From: JBGPIT01 sp041485125
GTDB taxonomy: Bacteria; Desulfobacterota; Binatia; UTPRO1
Assembly (NCBI GenBank): GCA_041485125.1
Contig: JBGPIT010000095.1
Span: 1 to 13,709 of the forward strand
Direction: 5' to 3'
DNA: 13,709 bases
Every line of letters starts with the position of its first letter. The first letter of the stretch is position 1. The notes under the pieces are model-generated. The model saw nothing but the letters and a program-made list of their open reading frames with translations. It ran no database searches and was not told the DNA's origin. Below, piece after piece: positions 1 through 7,121 of this stretch. Made by a program: the position numbers and the translations under genes.

Positions 1-2844
1 GACCGGCGGGCTCGTGCCGGCGAGCAGCGCGGATGCGCGTGGCGCCTCGAAGAGCAGCAACGCTTCCGTGCGGCAGCCGTGCTGGCGGGTGAGACAGTCG
101 AGATACGACGTGAACGTGGCCGGCGTCGCGGTACCGAAGGCGAGGCACTCGCTCGCGAGCGCGCCGAGGTTCGCGCCCGCGGCGCTCGCCAACGCACCCT
201 GGTAGTCGAGAGCGCCGCAGCTCTTCTGCAGCGCGGCGCGTAGCGCCGACTGCGCGGCGCTGATCGTCGCGAGCTGGCGCGCGCACACCGTGTTCGCCGC
301 CGGGCGACAGCCGGGATCGCCGGCGCGCGACGTGACGCAGCTGAAGTGCTTGTCGACGCAGAGCTCGAGGCTCTTGAGCTTCTTCACCGCGAAGCCGCCG
401 GCGGCCTTCGCGGCATCCTTGGCGCATTTCGCGAGCAGCTTGCCGGTGGTCGTTTCCTGGTCGAGGTCCTGCGCGCCGCCGCCGTGGTCCACGAGACAGG
501 CGAGCGCCGCGAAGCCGCCCGGGCCGACGCCGGCGACGCGCATCAGCTCGCGCGCGCGCGGCTGCGCGGCTTCGAAGAGCTTCGCCGCTTCGCATTGGTG
601 CTGCTCGGCGATGCAGGTGGCGATCGAGGTGACGGTGTCGGCGGCTCCGCTGCAGGCGTCGCCCACCACGTCGAATCCGATCCCGTCGGCGCCGCGCACG
701 TCGGCGGCGCCTACCTGTGTGCAGCGCTTGAGCACGCTCGCGGCGAAGGTCGCGCGCGCGGCGTCGGTCTTCGCCACGTCCTTCCGGCAGCGCTCGCCGC
801 CGGACGCCAAGCAGACGTTGCGCTGATCGATCGCCGCCTTCGTCTGGATGCACTTGCCGAGACGGTTGCCGCAGGTGGCGAAGCTCTTGAGCGTCGTCGC
901 GACGAGCTTCGCGCCCGCCTTCTCGATCGCTTGCTGACAGCCGTCGATCAGCTTCGAGTTCGAGCCCTGCCCAGGGCCCACCGGCGTCGGCTGCGCCGTC
1001 GGCCCTGGCGACGAGCCGAACTGCGCGAGCGTGAGCTTCAGCGTCCCGCCCGCGCCGCTGACGCCCTTGGCGGTCACCTCGATCCGATAGGACGTCCCGG
1101 CGATGACGTTGAACTGCGCCCGCGACTGCATGTTGATCGCACCGTCGTCGTCGCAGGCAACGGCGGCGCTCAAGGCGTCGCACGTGCCGGTGTAGGCCGT
1201 CAGCACCGTATCGTAGCTGCTGCCGACCGTGTTCACGATCGCCGAGCCGCTGACGGCAGGCGTGTAACGGAACCAGACGCTGCGCGCGTTCTTCGACGGG
1301 CCGCCGCCGGTGCACTGCTGCACCGGGTCCGAGGCCGCCGTCGTCGCGAAGCGCGTGTCGAGAAGCGGCGGCGTCCCGACCGCGATGACGAGCGCGTTGG
1401 CGCAGTCGTCATTGGGCGCGAGCGCGGCGGTCGGCGTCGGCGTCGGCGTGCGCGTGATCGAGGGTGTCGGCGTATCAGTGGGCGTCGGCGTCGCCGTGCG
1501 TGTCGGCGTCGGCGTGCGTGTTCGCGTCGGTGTCGCCGTCGCCGTCGACGTCACGGTCGCGGACGGCGTCGTCGTGATGGTCACCGTCGGCGTTTGAGAC
1601 GGGGTCGTCGTGGCGGTCGGCGTGGCGGCAACCGTCGGCGTCGCGGTGAGCGTCGACGTCGGCGTGGGTGTCGCCGTCTCCTCGGCAGTCGCGGTCGCGG
1701 TTGGCGTCGTCGTGGTCGGCGTCGCGGTCGCGGTTGGCGTCACCGTCGTGGTCGGCGTGGCCGTCGCGCTCGCTGTCGTGGTGAGCGTCGGCGTTGGAAG
1801 CGGCGTCGGCGTCGCGGTGGGTGTAACCGTCGGCGTCTCGGTCGCGGTCACGGTCGGCGTCGGGGTCGGAGTCGCAGTCACGGTCAGTGTCGGAGTGACC
1901 GTGACGGTCGGCGCCGGCGTGGCGGTGGCGGTCGGCGTCACGGTGATGGTCGTCGTCGCGGTGACTGCCGGTGTCGTGGTCGGTGTCGCGGTCACCGTGA
2001 CCGTCGGCGTCGGCGTCACGGGCGGCGTGCTCGTCGCGGTCGGCGTCACGGTTGTCGTCGGCGTGAGCGTCGCAGTTGCCGTGGCGGTCGGAGGCGGCGG
2101 CGTCACGGTCGGCGTCGGGGTCGTGGTTGCCGTCACGGTCAATGTCGGCGTGAGCGTCGGCGTCGGTGTCACGGTCGCAGTCGACGTCGCTGTGGGCGTG
2201 AACGTGATCGTAGCCGTCGGCGTCGCAGTGGGGGTCGGCGTCGGCGTGACCGTCGGCGTCGGCGTCGCCGTCCGCGTTGCGGTGAGCGTCGGGGTGGGCG
2301 TCAGCGTCGCCGTGGCCGTCGCCGTCGGCGTCGGCGTCACCGTCGGCGTCGGCGTGCGTGTGACCGTCGCCGTCGGCGTCGCCGTCCGCGTTGCGGTGAG
2401 CGTCGGCGTCGGCGTCAGCGTTACCGTGGCCGTCGCCGTCGGCGTGGCCGTGAGCGTCGGCGTCGGCGTCACGGTCAGCGTCGGCGTCAGCGTCACCGTG
2501 GCTGTCGGTGTCGGCGTGATGGTGGCAGTCGGCGTCGCCGTCTTCGTCGCGGTTGCCGTCGGGGTCAGTGTTTCGGTCGGGGTCGGTGTTTCAGTTGGCG
2601 TCTCGGTTGGGCTGGGCGTCGGCGTCTCCGAGGGCGTTTCGGTCGGTGTCTCCGTCGGCGTCAGCGACGGCGTCGCGGTATCAGTAGGCTCGTCGGGTGT
2701 GGTCGTCGCGGTTGGCGTGGGCGGCGGAAGCGCTCCCGCCGCAGCGACGTCGGGTCGGCCGAGCGCCACGAGAGCAAAAGCCGCAACGGCGACGAAACGC
2801 CGTAGACGGATTGCGGGGGAGGTGGAGGCGGGAAGGGCGTACAC
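1..2844 (-). CDS. Secreted Thr/Pro-rich protein with PPC-like domain and nine-Cys repeats (C-terminus off window)
   Basis: This is a large exported protein, likely a cell-surface or extracellular structural or adhesive factor; its exact role is unknown. The frame is open without a stop from a GTG at 2844 to the left edge, giving 948 residues. Residues 1-36 form a signal peptide: basic RLRR, a hydrophobic core FVAVAAFALVAL and an Ala-rich cleavage region. Residues about 40-472 are Thr-Pro repeats of the TPTATPTVTPT type, which could act as a stalk and be O-glycosylated. Residues 478-608 resemble the PPC-like beta-sandwich of secreted bacterial proteins (NDDC at the start, SVWFRYT, GSSYDTVL, CDDDG, AGTSYRIEV). 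After a short Pro/Gly linker, residues 636 onward hold a 171-residue nine-cysteine module, and a second copy begins at 807. GTG 2844 is the only start in frame between the upstream stop (2871-2869) and the signal peptide; its Shine-Dalgarno signal is poor, since GGAGG lies about 18 nt away. The reading frame is certain; the function is not. Confidence 0.9.
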   Translation of the reverse strand, partial: MYALPASTSPAIRLRRFVAVAAFALVALGRPDVAAAGALPPPTPTATTTPDEPTDTATPSLTPTETPTETPSETPTPSPTETPTETPTPTETLTPTATATKTATPTATITPTPTATVTLTPTLTVTPTPTLTATPTATATVTLTPTPTLTATRTATPTATVTRTPTPTVTPTPTATATATLTPTPTLTATRTATPTPTVTPTPTPTATPTATITFTPTATSTATVTPTPTLTPTLTVTATTTPTPTVTPPPPTATATATLTPTTTVTPTATSTPPVTPTPTVTVTATPTTTPAVTATTTITVTPTATATPAPTVTVTPTLTVTATPTPTPTVTATETPTVTPTATPTPLPTPTLTTTASATATPTTTVTPTATATPTTTTPTATATAEETATPTPTSTLTATPTVAATPTATTTPSQTPTVTITTTPSATVTSTATATPTRTRTPTPTRTATPTPTDTPTPSITRTPTPTPTAALAPNDDCANALVIAVGTPPLLDTRFATTAASDPVQQCTGGGPSKNARSVWFRYTPAVSGSAIVNTVGSSYDTVLTAYTGTCDALSAAVACDDDGAINMQSRAQFNVIAGTSYRIEVTAKGVSGAGGTLKLTLAQFGSSPGPTAQPTPVGPGQGSNSKLIDGCQQAIEKAGAKLVATTLKSFATCGNRLGKCIQTKAAIDQRNVCLASGGERCRKDVAKTDAARATFAASVLKRCTQVGAADVRGADGIGFDVVGDACSGAADTVTSIATCIAEQHQCEAAKLFEAAQPRARELMRVAGVGPGGFAALACLVDHGGGAQDLDQETTTGKLLAKCAKDAAKAAGGFAVKKLKSLELCVDKHFSCVTSRAGDPGCRPAANTVCARQLATISAAQSALRAALQKSCGALDYQGALASAAGANLGALASECLAFGTATPATFTSYLDCLTRQHGCRTEALLLFEAPRASALLAGTSPPV
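1424..2727 (-). repeat. Thr-Pro codon repeat tract in the secreted protein
   Basis: About 1.3 kb of degenerate tandem codons that read as alternating Thr, Pro, Ala and Val on the minus strand (ACG CCG ACG type). The plus strand shows the monotonous gtcggcgtc pattern. I checked the frame line by line; it stays open with no frameshift. A larger internal duplication is visible: about 2221-2320 and 2335-2434 are near-identical at an offset of 114 nt (38 codons), sharing the block around tccgcgttgcggtgagcgtc. Such DNA is prone to slippage and misassembly, so the tract length may vary between strains or assemblies. Confidence 0.9.
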
Positions 2845-3205
2845 GATCGTGTCGTCGCGAGGCCTCCGTCATCGCAGTCACAACCGGAGCCTCAGGCAAA
2901 ACGGCGCGGACCTTACCACACCCGATCCGCTGCGAGCACGAGAAATTGCGCGCGCGGTCAGCGCGTGCACGTCGCCGCCGATCACCCCACGATGCATGTG
3001 CTATAGCGCCCCGCCTCTCATCGTCCGAGCCGACGACGATCGCGCCGGCACCACCGTCGCCGGCAGCGGCAGCGCATACCCAACGTGATTCACGACTTGA
3101 CGGTGGAAAGGCGCGTGATGGAACGTCTGGCGCTGTCACGAAGCGCCGGAACGATCTCCCATGATCCCACGCATTCGACGGCGACCCGCAACACCGCCGC
3201 GGAGC
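2845..3205. other. Intergenic region, 361 nt, without a supported gene
   Basis: This lies between the end of the dehydrogenase gene (minus) and the start of the secreted-protein gene (minus), so it should contain a terminator and the promoter of the latter. I see a hairpin at 3126-3150 (listed separately) and an 8-bp palindrome GCTATAGC at 3000-3007 that resembles a -10 element on either strand but has no matching -35 box. ORFs that cross the region overlap flanking genes and have no domain or start signal. No promoter can be assigned with confidence. Confidence 0.5.
3126..3150 (-). terminator. Terminator-like hairpin after the dehydrogenase gene
   Basis: GGCGCT (3129-3134) pairs with AGCGCC (3142-3147) around a 7-nt loop. 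The stem extends by one G-U and two Watson-Crick pairs to 3126/3150. It lies about 55-80 nt past the stop of the minus-strand dehydrogenase. No T-run follows on the minus strand, so intrinsic termination is uncertain. Confidence 0.3.
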
Positions 3206-4249
3206 TCAACGACTCGCTGCTCTGACCGGAGCGCGCGCGAGACGCTCGCGCGCGATCTGCACCGCCGCTTCGGTGGTCGTGATGCCGCTCGACGACGCAC
3301 GCTCGCACACGCGCTCGACGCGCTCGGCGATGCGGCGGACGGTCGTAAGCGCCGTCGCGGCGCGGCCGGCACCGGTTTCGAAGCCGACGATCACCGCGCC
3401 CGCATTGGCGACGAAGTCCGGGACGTAGAGCACGCCGCGCTCGTCGAGCAAGCGCGCAGCGCGATCGGTCGCGAGCTGATTGTTCGCGGCGCCGGCGACG
3501 ACGCGCGCGCGCAAGGTCCGGGCGACGTCGTCGGTGACCACCTCGCCGACGGCGCACGGCGAGAAGACATCGACCGCCGCGCCGAAGACGTCGGCGGCGG
3601 GCACGCGCGCCGCACCCGGCTCACGCGCGCAGCGCGCCGCCTTGGCCTCGTCGATCTCGCTGAAGCTCACGCGCGCGCCGGCCTCGAGCAGCAGGCGCAC
3701 CAGGACGAGCCCGACGTCGCCGACACCCTGCACCAGCACGTGCACGCCCGCGAGCGACTCGGTGCCGGCGACCCGCCGCCACGCGGCGGTGATCACCGCG
3801 AGCACACCGGTCGCGGTGCCGAGATCGAGTGCGCCGCCGGCCTCCTCGGCGAGGACGAAGCCCGTCCGCGACTTCACCAGCTCGAGCTCGGCGGCCGTGG
3901 TGCCGTAGTCGCAGGCGGTGACGTAGCGTCCGCCGAGCGCCTCGATCGCGTCGCCGAGCGCGCGAAAGGCGCGCTCGCGGTCGAGCGCGGGATCATGCAG
4001 GACCACAGTCTTGCCGCCGCCGCAGTCGATCTCCGCGAAGGCGTTCTTGTGGGTCATGGCGCGGCCCAGGCGGAGGACGTCGCGCGCGCCGTCGAGCAGC
4101 GTGGGATACGCGCGCCAGCGGATGCCGCCGGTCGCGGGTCCGAGACGCGTATCGTCGATCGCGATGAACGCGGTGAGGCCGAGGTCGCGACGGTGCACCA
4201 CGTGGAGCTCCTCGGGCGCGAACTCGGCGATGAGCGTGAAGAGGTCCAC
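3206..4249 (-). CDS. Leu/Val/Phe (amino-acid) dehydrogenase, leucine dehydrogenase type
   Basis: This is an NAD-dependent oxidative deaminase of branched-chain or aromatic amino acids, cytosolic, of the Glu/Leu/Phe/Val dehydrogenase superfamily. The 347 residues match the roughly 350-365 expected for leucine dehydrogenases. The substrate domain shows GPATGG near residue 40 and the two active-site lysines K68 (MTHK) and K80 (GGGK), at the same numbers as in leucine dehydrogenase, plus the catalytic Asp D114 (TACDYGT). A Rossmann domain follows with GVGDVG and an acidic SEID at the end of the second strand, which favours NAD over NADP. FSPCAVG, AGAANNQL and YVPDFVANAG are further family hallmarks. 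Start is GTG at 4249, one base after the TGA of the upstream hydrolase gene, so translation is probably coupled. Which amino acid is preferred cannot be read from sequence; bcd/ldh are the usual names for relatives. Confidence 0.92.
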   Translation of the reverse strand: MDLFTLIAEFAPEELHVVHRRDLGLTAFIAIDDTRLGPATGGIRWRAYPTLLDGARDVLRLGRAMTHKNAFAEIDCGGGKTVVLHDPALDRERAFRALGDAIEALGGRYVTACDYGTTAAELELVKSRTGFVLAEEAGGALDLGTATGVLAVITAAWRRVAGTESLAGVHVLVQGVGDVGLVLVRLLLEAGARVSFSEIDEAKAARCAREPGAARVPAADVFGAAVDVFSPCAVGEVVTDDVARTLRARVVAGAANNQLATDRAARLLDERGVLYVPDFVANAGAVIVGFETGAGRAATALTTVRRIAERVERVCERASSSGITTTEAAVQIARERLARAPVRAASR

Positions 4250-4250
4250 T

Positions 4251-5543
4251 TCAGAGCTGCATCCGGTCGGGGCGCCGATCGCGATCGGCGGAGGGCGCCT
4301 CGCCGAGCGCGCGGCGCGCGTCGTTCATCGCGGCGCGGAAGATCCCTTGCGCCATCAGCGCCGGCTCGGCGCGCAAGCGGACGTCATAGACGTCGCGCTT
4401 CAACTCCTGCGCTGCGCGGCTCGTGGGCTCGGCCCGGGTGGCCCACTCCGCGACGTGCGTCGCGAGCGTCGCGTCGCCGGCGGCGAGCAGCGCGCGGCCG
4501 CGTGCGACCAGCGCGTCGATGCCGCCCGCCAGCACTGCGATCTCGCGCGCCTGCACCTCGAGCGGCGCGGGCAAGACGTCGGCGGCGTTGCCATTCCACC
4601 AGCCGCCCCACAGACGGAGCAGGTTGCGGACGATGAAGCTCGGGTGATCGTACGTCGCGCGAAGAAACGGTCGCGTCGCGAGCTCGGGGTCGGGTTGCAC
4701 CCGGTGTGCGATCTCTTCGGGCGTCTCGCCGGCGTTCATGCGCGCGCGGACCTGATCGACGAGGACCCGGAGGTAGCGCGCGGTATCCACCAGGACGATG
4801 CGGACCGCGTCGCGCCCGCGCACGACCAGGCCGTGGCCGGGGAAGAGCCACTCGGCGTCGAGCGCGGCCATCGCCTCGAGCGCGTCCGCCCACTCTTCCG
4901 GGTAGCGCTGCACCTTCTGCGGATTCCCGCAGTTCGGCGCCTGCCAGATGATCAGGTCGCCGGTGAAGAGGTACCCGCGCTGCGGCAGCCACACGGTGAG
5001 GTGATCGTCAGTCTCACCTTTGGCGGCACGGAGCTCGACGTCGAGGCCAGCGACGCGCTCGACGCGTCGATCCTCGACCAGCACCGTCGGCCAGTCGAAC
5101 ATCAATGGAAAAAGCGCCATCGGCAGGCTGAACTGGCGCTGGTTGATGTGGGCGTTCCATCCGTGCATCGCCTGGTAGCGACGGAAGCGCCGCGGGCAGT
5201 TCGCCTGCGCGATGATCGCCGGCCGCTCGCCGGCGTCGAGAAAGGCGCGCAGGCCGAACGCGTGGTCGGCGTGCCCGTGCGTGTAGACGACGGTGCGCAG
5301 CGGTGCGTCGCTCCACGCCCGCACGGCGGCGTGCATGCTCGCGGCCTGGTCGAAGCGGCCCGGATCGATCAGCACCAGACCGTCCCCGGCTCGGATGGCG
5401 TAGGTGTTCACGAACGAGGCGTGCATGAAGACGTCGGGCGCGACCTCGTGCGCCTCGCCGAAGAAGGCCGGCTCGGCCTCGAGCGGCGTCGCGGTCACGA
5501 GGCGGACTGCGCTCACGAGACGGGACGACCCATCGCGCGACAC
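4251..5543 (-). CDS. MBL-fold metallo-hydrolase with alkylsulfatase-type dimerisation domain
   Basis: This 430-residue protein has two parts. Residues about 30-260 form a metallo-beta-lactamase fold with the dinuclear metal motif HGHADH (89-94), a further His in GETDDH, FTGD and FPGHG. Residues about 305-415 match the alkyl-sulfatase dimerisation domain of SdsA1/BDS1 relatives (GGWWNGN, LAGG, then a helical stretch rich in Ala and Leu). Full alkylsulfatases are about 650 residues with a C-terminal SCP2-like domain, which is absent here, and there is no signal peptide. The enzyme is therefore a short cytosolic relative; the substrate is unknown and need not be a sulfate ester. It starts at a GTG 66 nt after the SOD stop; a second GTG at 5516 is an alternative. 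Its stop is 1 nt from the dehydrogenase start, so the two genes are coupled. Confidence 0.85.
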   Translation of the reverse strand: MSRDGSSRLVSAVRLVTATPLEAEPAFFGEAHEVAPDVFMHASFVNTYAIRAGDGLVLIDPGRFDQAASMHAAVRAWSDAPLRTVVYTHGHADHAFGLRAFLDAGERPAIIAQANCPRRFRRYQAMHGWNAHINQRQFSLPMALFPLMFDWPTVLVEDRRVERVAGLDVELRAAKGETDDHLTVWLPQRGYLFTGDLIIWQAPNCGNPQKVQRYPEEWADALEAMAALDAEWLFPGHGLVVRGRDAVRIVLVDTARYLRVLVDQVRARMNAGETPEEIAHRVQPDPELATRPFLRATYDHPSFIVRNLLRLWGGWWNGNAADVLPAPLEVQAREIAVLAGGIDALVARGRALLAAGDATLATHVAEWATRAEPTSRAAQELKRDVYDVRLRAEPALMAQGIFRAAMNDARRALGEAPSADRDRRPDRMQL

Positions 5544-5609
5544 TACGGGCGCCCCCGCCAGAGCGTCAAGTCGCGGCCGAGCTCAGGCGCGCTCCGTCGT
5601 CCGCCGCCG

Positions 5610-6233
5610 CTACGCTCGCTGCCCGCTCCGCACGTTCAACCGCCGCTCCACCGTTTGCCAGTCCACGTTCGAGAAGAAGGCATCGATGTACTTCGGGCGA
5701 TCGGCGGGTTTGTAGTCGAGCAGGTAGGCGTGCTCCCACACGTCCATCACGAGAATCGGCTGGTAACCGGCGACGTTCCCGACCTCGTGCAACGTGGTCC
5801 AGTGATTCGAGAGTCGGCCCGACGTCGGGTCCAAGTCGCAGACGGCCCAACCGACGCCGCGCATCTTGCCGACGCCGACGAAATCGGTCTTCCAGATGTG
5901 GTAGCTGCCGAAGCTCTTCTCGGCGGCGGCGCGGAACGGCGAGCTTGGCGGCGGATCGACCTCCCCGCCACGCTTCATGTTGCCGAAGTAGTACTCGTGC
6001 AGGACCATGCCGTTGTACTCGAAGCCGAGACGACGACTGAGCTCCGAGTAGGCCGGCATCTCCTCCTGATCGACCTTCCCGTCCTTCAGGAACTCCGCGA
6101 TCCGCGCGCTGAGGTTGTTCGTCTCCTTGACGTAGCCCTCGTAGAGCTTGAAGTGCATCTCGAGCGTCTGGTCGGAGATGCCTTTGAGCCCGCTCAACGG
6201 AAACTGCTTCGGCGTGTACGTGAACTCAGCCAT
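5610..6233 (-). CDS. Superoxide dismutase, Fe/Mn family
   Basis: It converts superoxide to O2 and H2O2 in the cytosol; no signal peptide is present. The 207 residues fit the family. Metal ligands are visible as H27 (LEMHF), H79 (VLHEYYF), D164 and H168 in the family signature DVWEHAY. The usual outer-sphere Gln is not obvious: Gly75 sits at the N-terminal Gln position, and H149, 15 residues before D164, sits where the C-terminal Gln or Ala would be. It is therefore of the His type, and metal preference cannot be assigned. ATG at 6233 opens a good N-terminus (MAEFTYTPKQFPLSGLKG). No clear Shine-Dalgarno sequence precedes it. It is probably the first gene of a three-gene minus-strand unit with the hydrolase and dehydrogenase, and is divergent from the receiver gene. 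Confidence 0.95.
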   Translation of the reverse strand: MAEFTYTPKQFPLSGLKGISDQTLEMHFKLYEGYVKETNNLSARIAEFLKDGKVDQEEMPAYSELSRRLGFEYNGMVLHEYYFGNMKRGGEVDPPPSSPFRAAAEKSFGSYHIWKTDFVGVGKMRGVGWAVCDLDPTSGRLSNHWTTLHEVGNVAGYQPILVMDVWEHAYLLDYKPADRPKYIDAFFSNVDWQTVERRLNVRSGQRA

Positions 6234-6403
6234 GGTGCAGGAGGGAGCGAGGATCGTGCCACGGCGCGACGCTCGATCGCGCTCACCAAACCCGCGAGAA
6301 GCCGTCTGCTCACCGTGTCGGCGCCGCCGGTGGCGTCGGTGCTCGCGTGTAACTCGGGCGCTCCCGCGAAAGTTCTTACAACGAGGCGACGACGCCGAGC
6401 CCT

Positions 6404-6421
6404 ATTTGGCTACGATTTGGC
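6404..6421 (+). promoter_or_regulatory. Direct repeat ATTTGGC x2 with 11-bp period upstream of the receiver gene
   Basis: ATTTGGC occurs at 6404-6410 and again at 6415-6421, one helical turn apart, ending 8 nt before the ATG at 6430. The spacer holds TACGAT, a 4/6 match to a -10 element. Two equally phased repeats of this kind are typical of a regulator binding site, but I cannot name the regulator. Confidence 0.35.
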
Positions 6422-6429
6422 CGCAGAGT

Positions 6430-6825
6430 ATGCCACGTCGAATGGGAGCCGCGGATCGACCCGACAAGCCCGTCCTGCTCATCGAAGACAACCCCGACGT
6501 GCAAGAAGCGATGGCCGCGCTCCTTCGCGTCGAGGGCTACGAGGTGATCTGCGCCGCCGATGGCGAGGAGGCACTCGAGCACCTGCGCAGCGGACTCGAT
6601 CCTTGCTTGATCCTTCTCGACATCATGATGCCGCGGAAGGACGGCTGGCAGTTTCGGCGCGAGCAGCTCGCGGAGCCGGCGTTCGAATCGATTCCGACCG
6701 TCGCGTACTCGGGTGACGGCAACCTCGAGCGCAAGGCCGTCGTCCTCGGCTTGCCGTTCTACAAGAAGCCGCTCCCGCCCGACACGCTGCTCGACGTCGT
6801 CGACCGCTACGCTCTCAAGGACTGA
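6430..6825 (+). CDS. Single-domain response regulator (CheY-like receiver)
   Basis: This 131-residue protein consists only of a phosphoacceptor receiver domain. Acidic pocket E19/D20 (LLIEDNPD), phosphorylation site D64 (ILLDIMMPRKDGW), the switch hydroxyl S94 (VAYSGD) and the conserved lysine K113 (KKPLPPD) are all present, so it should be competent for phosphorylation. There is no output domain, so it acts through a protein partner, as in chemotaxis, phosphorelays or hybrid-kinase pathways. No histidine kinase is in the window, so its partner is elsewhere. ATG 6430 is chosen because it leaves a short N-terminal tail before the first strand; ATG 6442 is possible. The frame stays open to 6148, but that upstream part lies antisense to SOD and has no receiver features. 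It is divergent from the SOD gene, with 196 nt between them. Confidence 0.9.
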   Translation: MPRRMGAADRPDKPVLLIEDNPDVQEAMAALLRVEGYEVICAADGEEALEHLRSGLDPCLILLDIMMPRKDGWQFRREQLAEPAFESIPTVAYSGDGNLERKAVVLGLPFYKKPLPPDTLLDVVDRYALKD

Positions 6826-6924
6826 GCCGGGGACGCTCGGACGGAGCGCGGCGTCGTGACGCGCGCGTAGCGTCGCGCAGCGTCGACTTTCGGGACGACG
6901 CTTGCCGCCGATCCCGCGTCGGCG

Positions 6925-6951
6925 CGATCGTTGCTGGTTGCTGAACGATCG
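6925..6951 (+). terminator. Terminator-like hairpin between receiver and hypothetical gene
   Basis: CGATCGTT (6925-6932) and AACGATCG (6944-6951) are perfectly complementary around an 11-nt loop, with one more possible G-U pair. It lies 100 nt after the receiver stop. There is no U-tract, so it might instead be a structured leader or a protein site. Confidence 0.3.
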
Positions 6952-7111
6952 TCGACGCGCGGAGTCCACAGCATCTGCGCCGTGCGGGATCGCGCAGCGC
7001 GCGGGGACACGGCCGCGGCTCGCGACGTGCGACGCAACACGCCATCTAGCTTGGCGCATTGCCCGCGATTAGCATCTACGCATGCATTCATGGCGTGCGT
7101 CCGCACTCGAC

Positions 7112-7116
7112 GGAGG
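7112..7116 (+). promoter_or_regulatory. Strong ribosome binding site GGAGG
   Basis: GGAGG with a 5-nt spacer before ATG 7122. It decides the start: the in-frame GTG/ATG candidates upstream (frame open back to about 7059) have no such signal. Confidence 0.75.
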
Positions 7117-7121
7117 AATGG

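Larger units (their letters stand above)
6826..7121. other. Intergenic region of 296 nt with hairpins
   Basis: This holds the end of the receiver transcript and the leader of the 104-residue gene. A small stem CGCTC/GAGCG (6834-6838 with 6844-6848) lies just past the receiver stop, and a stronger hairpin is at 6925-6951. Neither has a T-run. ORFs that cross it have no recognisable content. Just before the next gene, TGGCGC with a GC pair 10 nt after the GG (7052-7066) vaguely recalls a sigma-54 site, but the TT of the -12 box is missing. Confidence 0.4.

Noticed and set aside
1424..2727. Possible CRISPR or satellite-type array
   Set aside because: The periodicity is that of codons in an open frame (Thr-Pro), with no constant-length repeat and unique spacers.
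346..3088. Large plus-strand ORFs (an Arg-rich one of 819 aa and a Val/Gly-rich one of 492 aa)
   Set aside because: They are antisense shadows of the GC-rich codon repeat. The minus-strand frame has a signal peptide, a recognisable beta domain and conserved cysteines; the plus-strand products are low-complexity and match nothing.
6148..6429. N-terminal extension of the receiver gene to an ATG at 6148
   Set aside because: It would run antisense through the SOD start and the divergent promoter region, and adds no domain; ATG 6430 gives a normal CheY length.
3161..6716. Long plus-strand ORFs (491 aa and 901 aa) over the dehydrogenase, hydrolase and SOD genes
   Set aside because: They lie antisense to three clearly recognisable enzymes and have no domains of their own; long antisense frames are common at this GC content.
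7052..7067. Sigma-54-like promoter before the 104-residue gene
   Set aside because: GG and GC have the right spacing, but the TT of the -12 element is missing; too weak to call.
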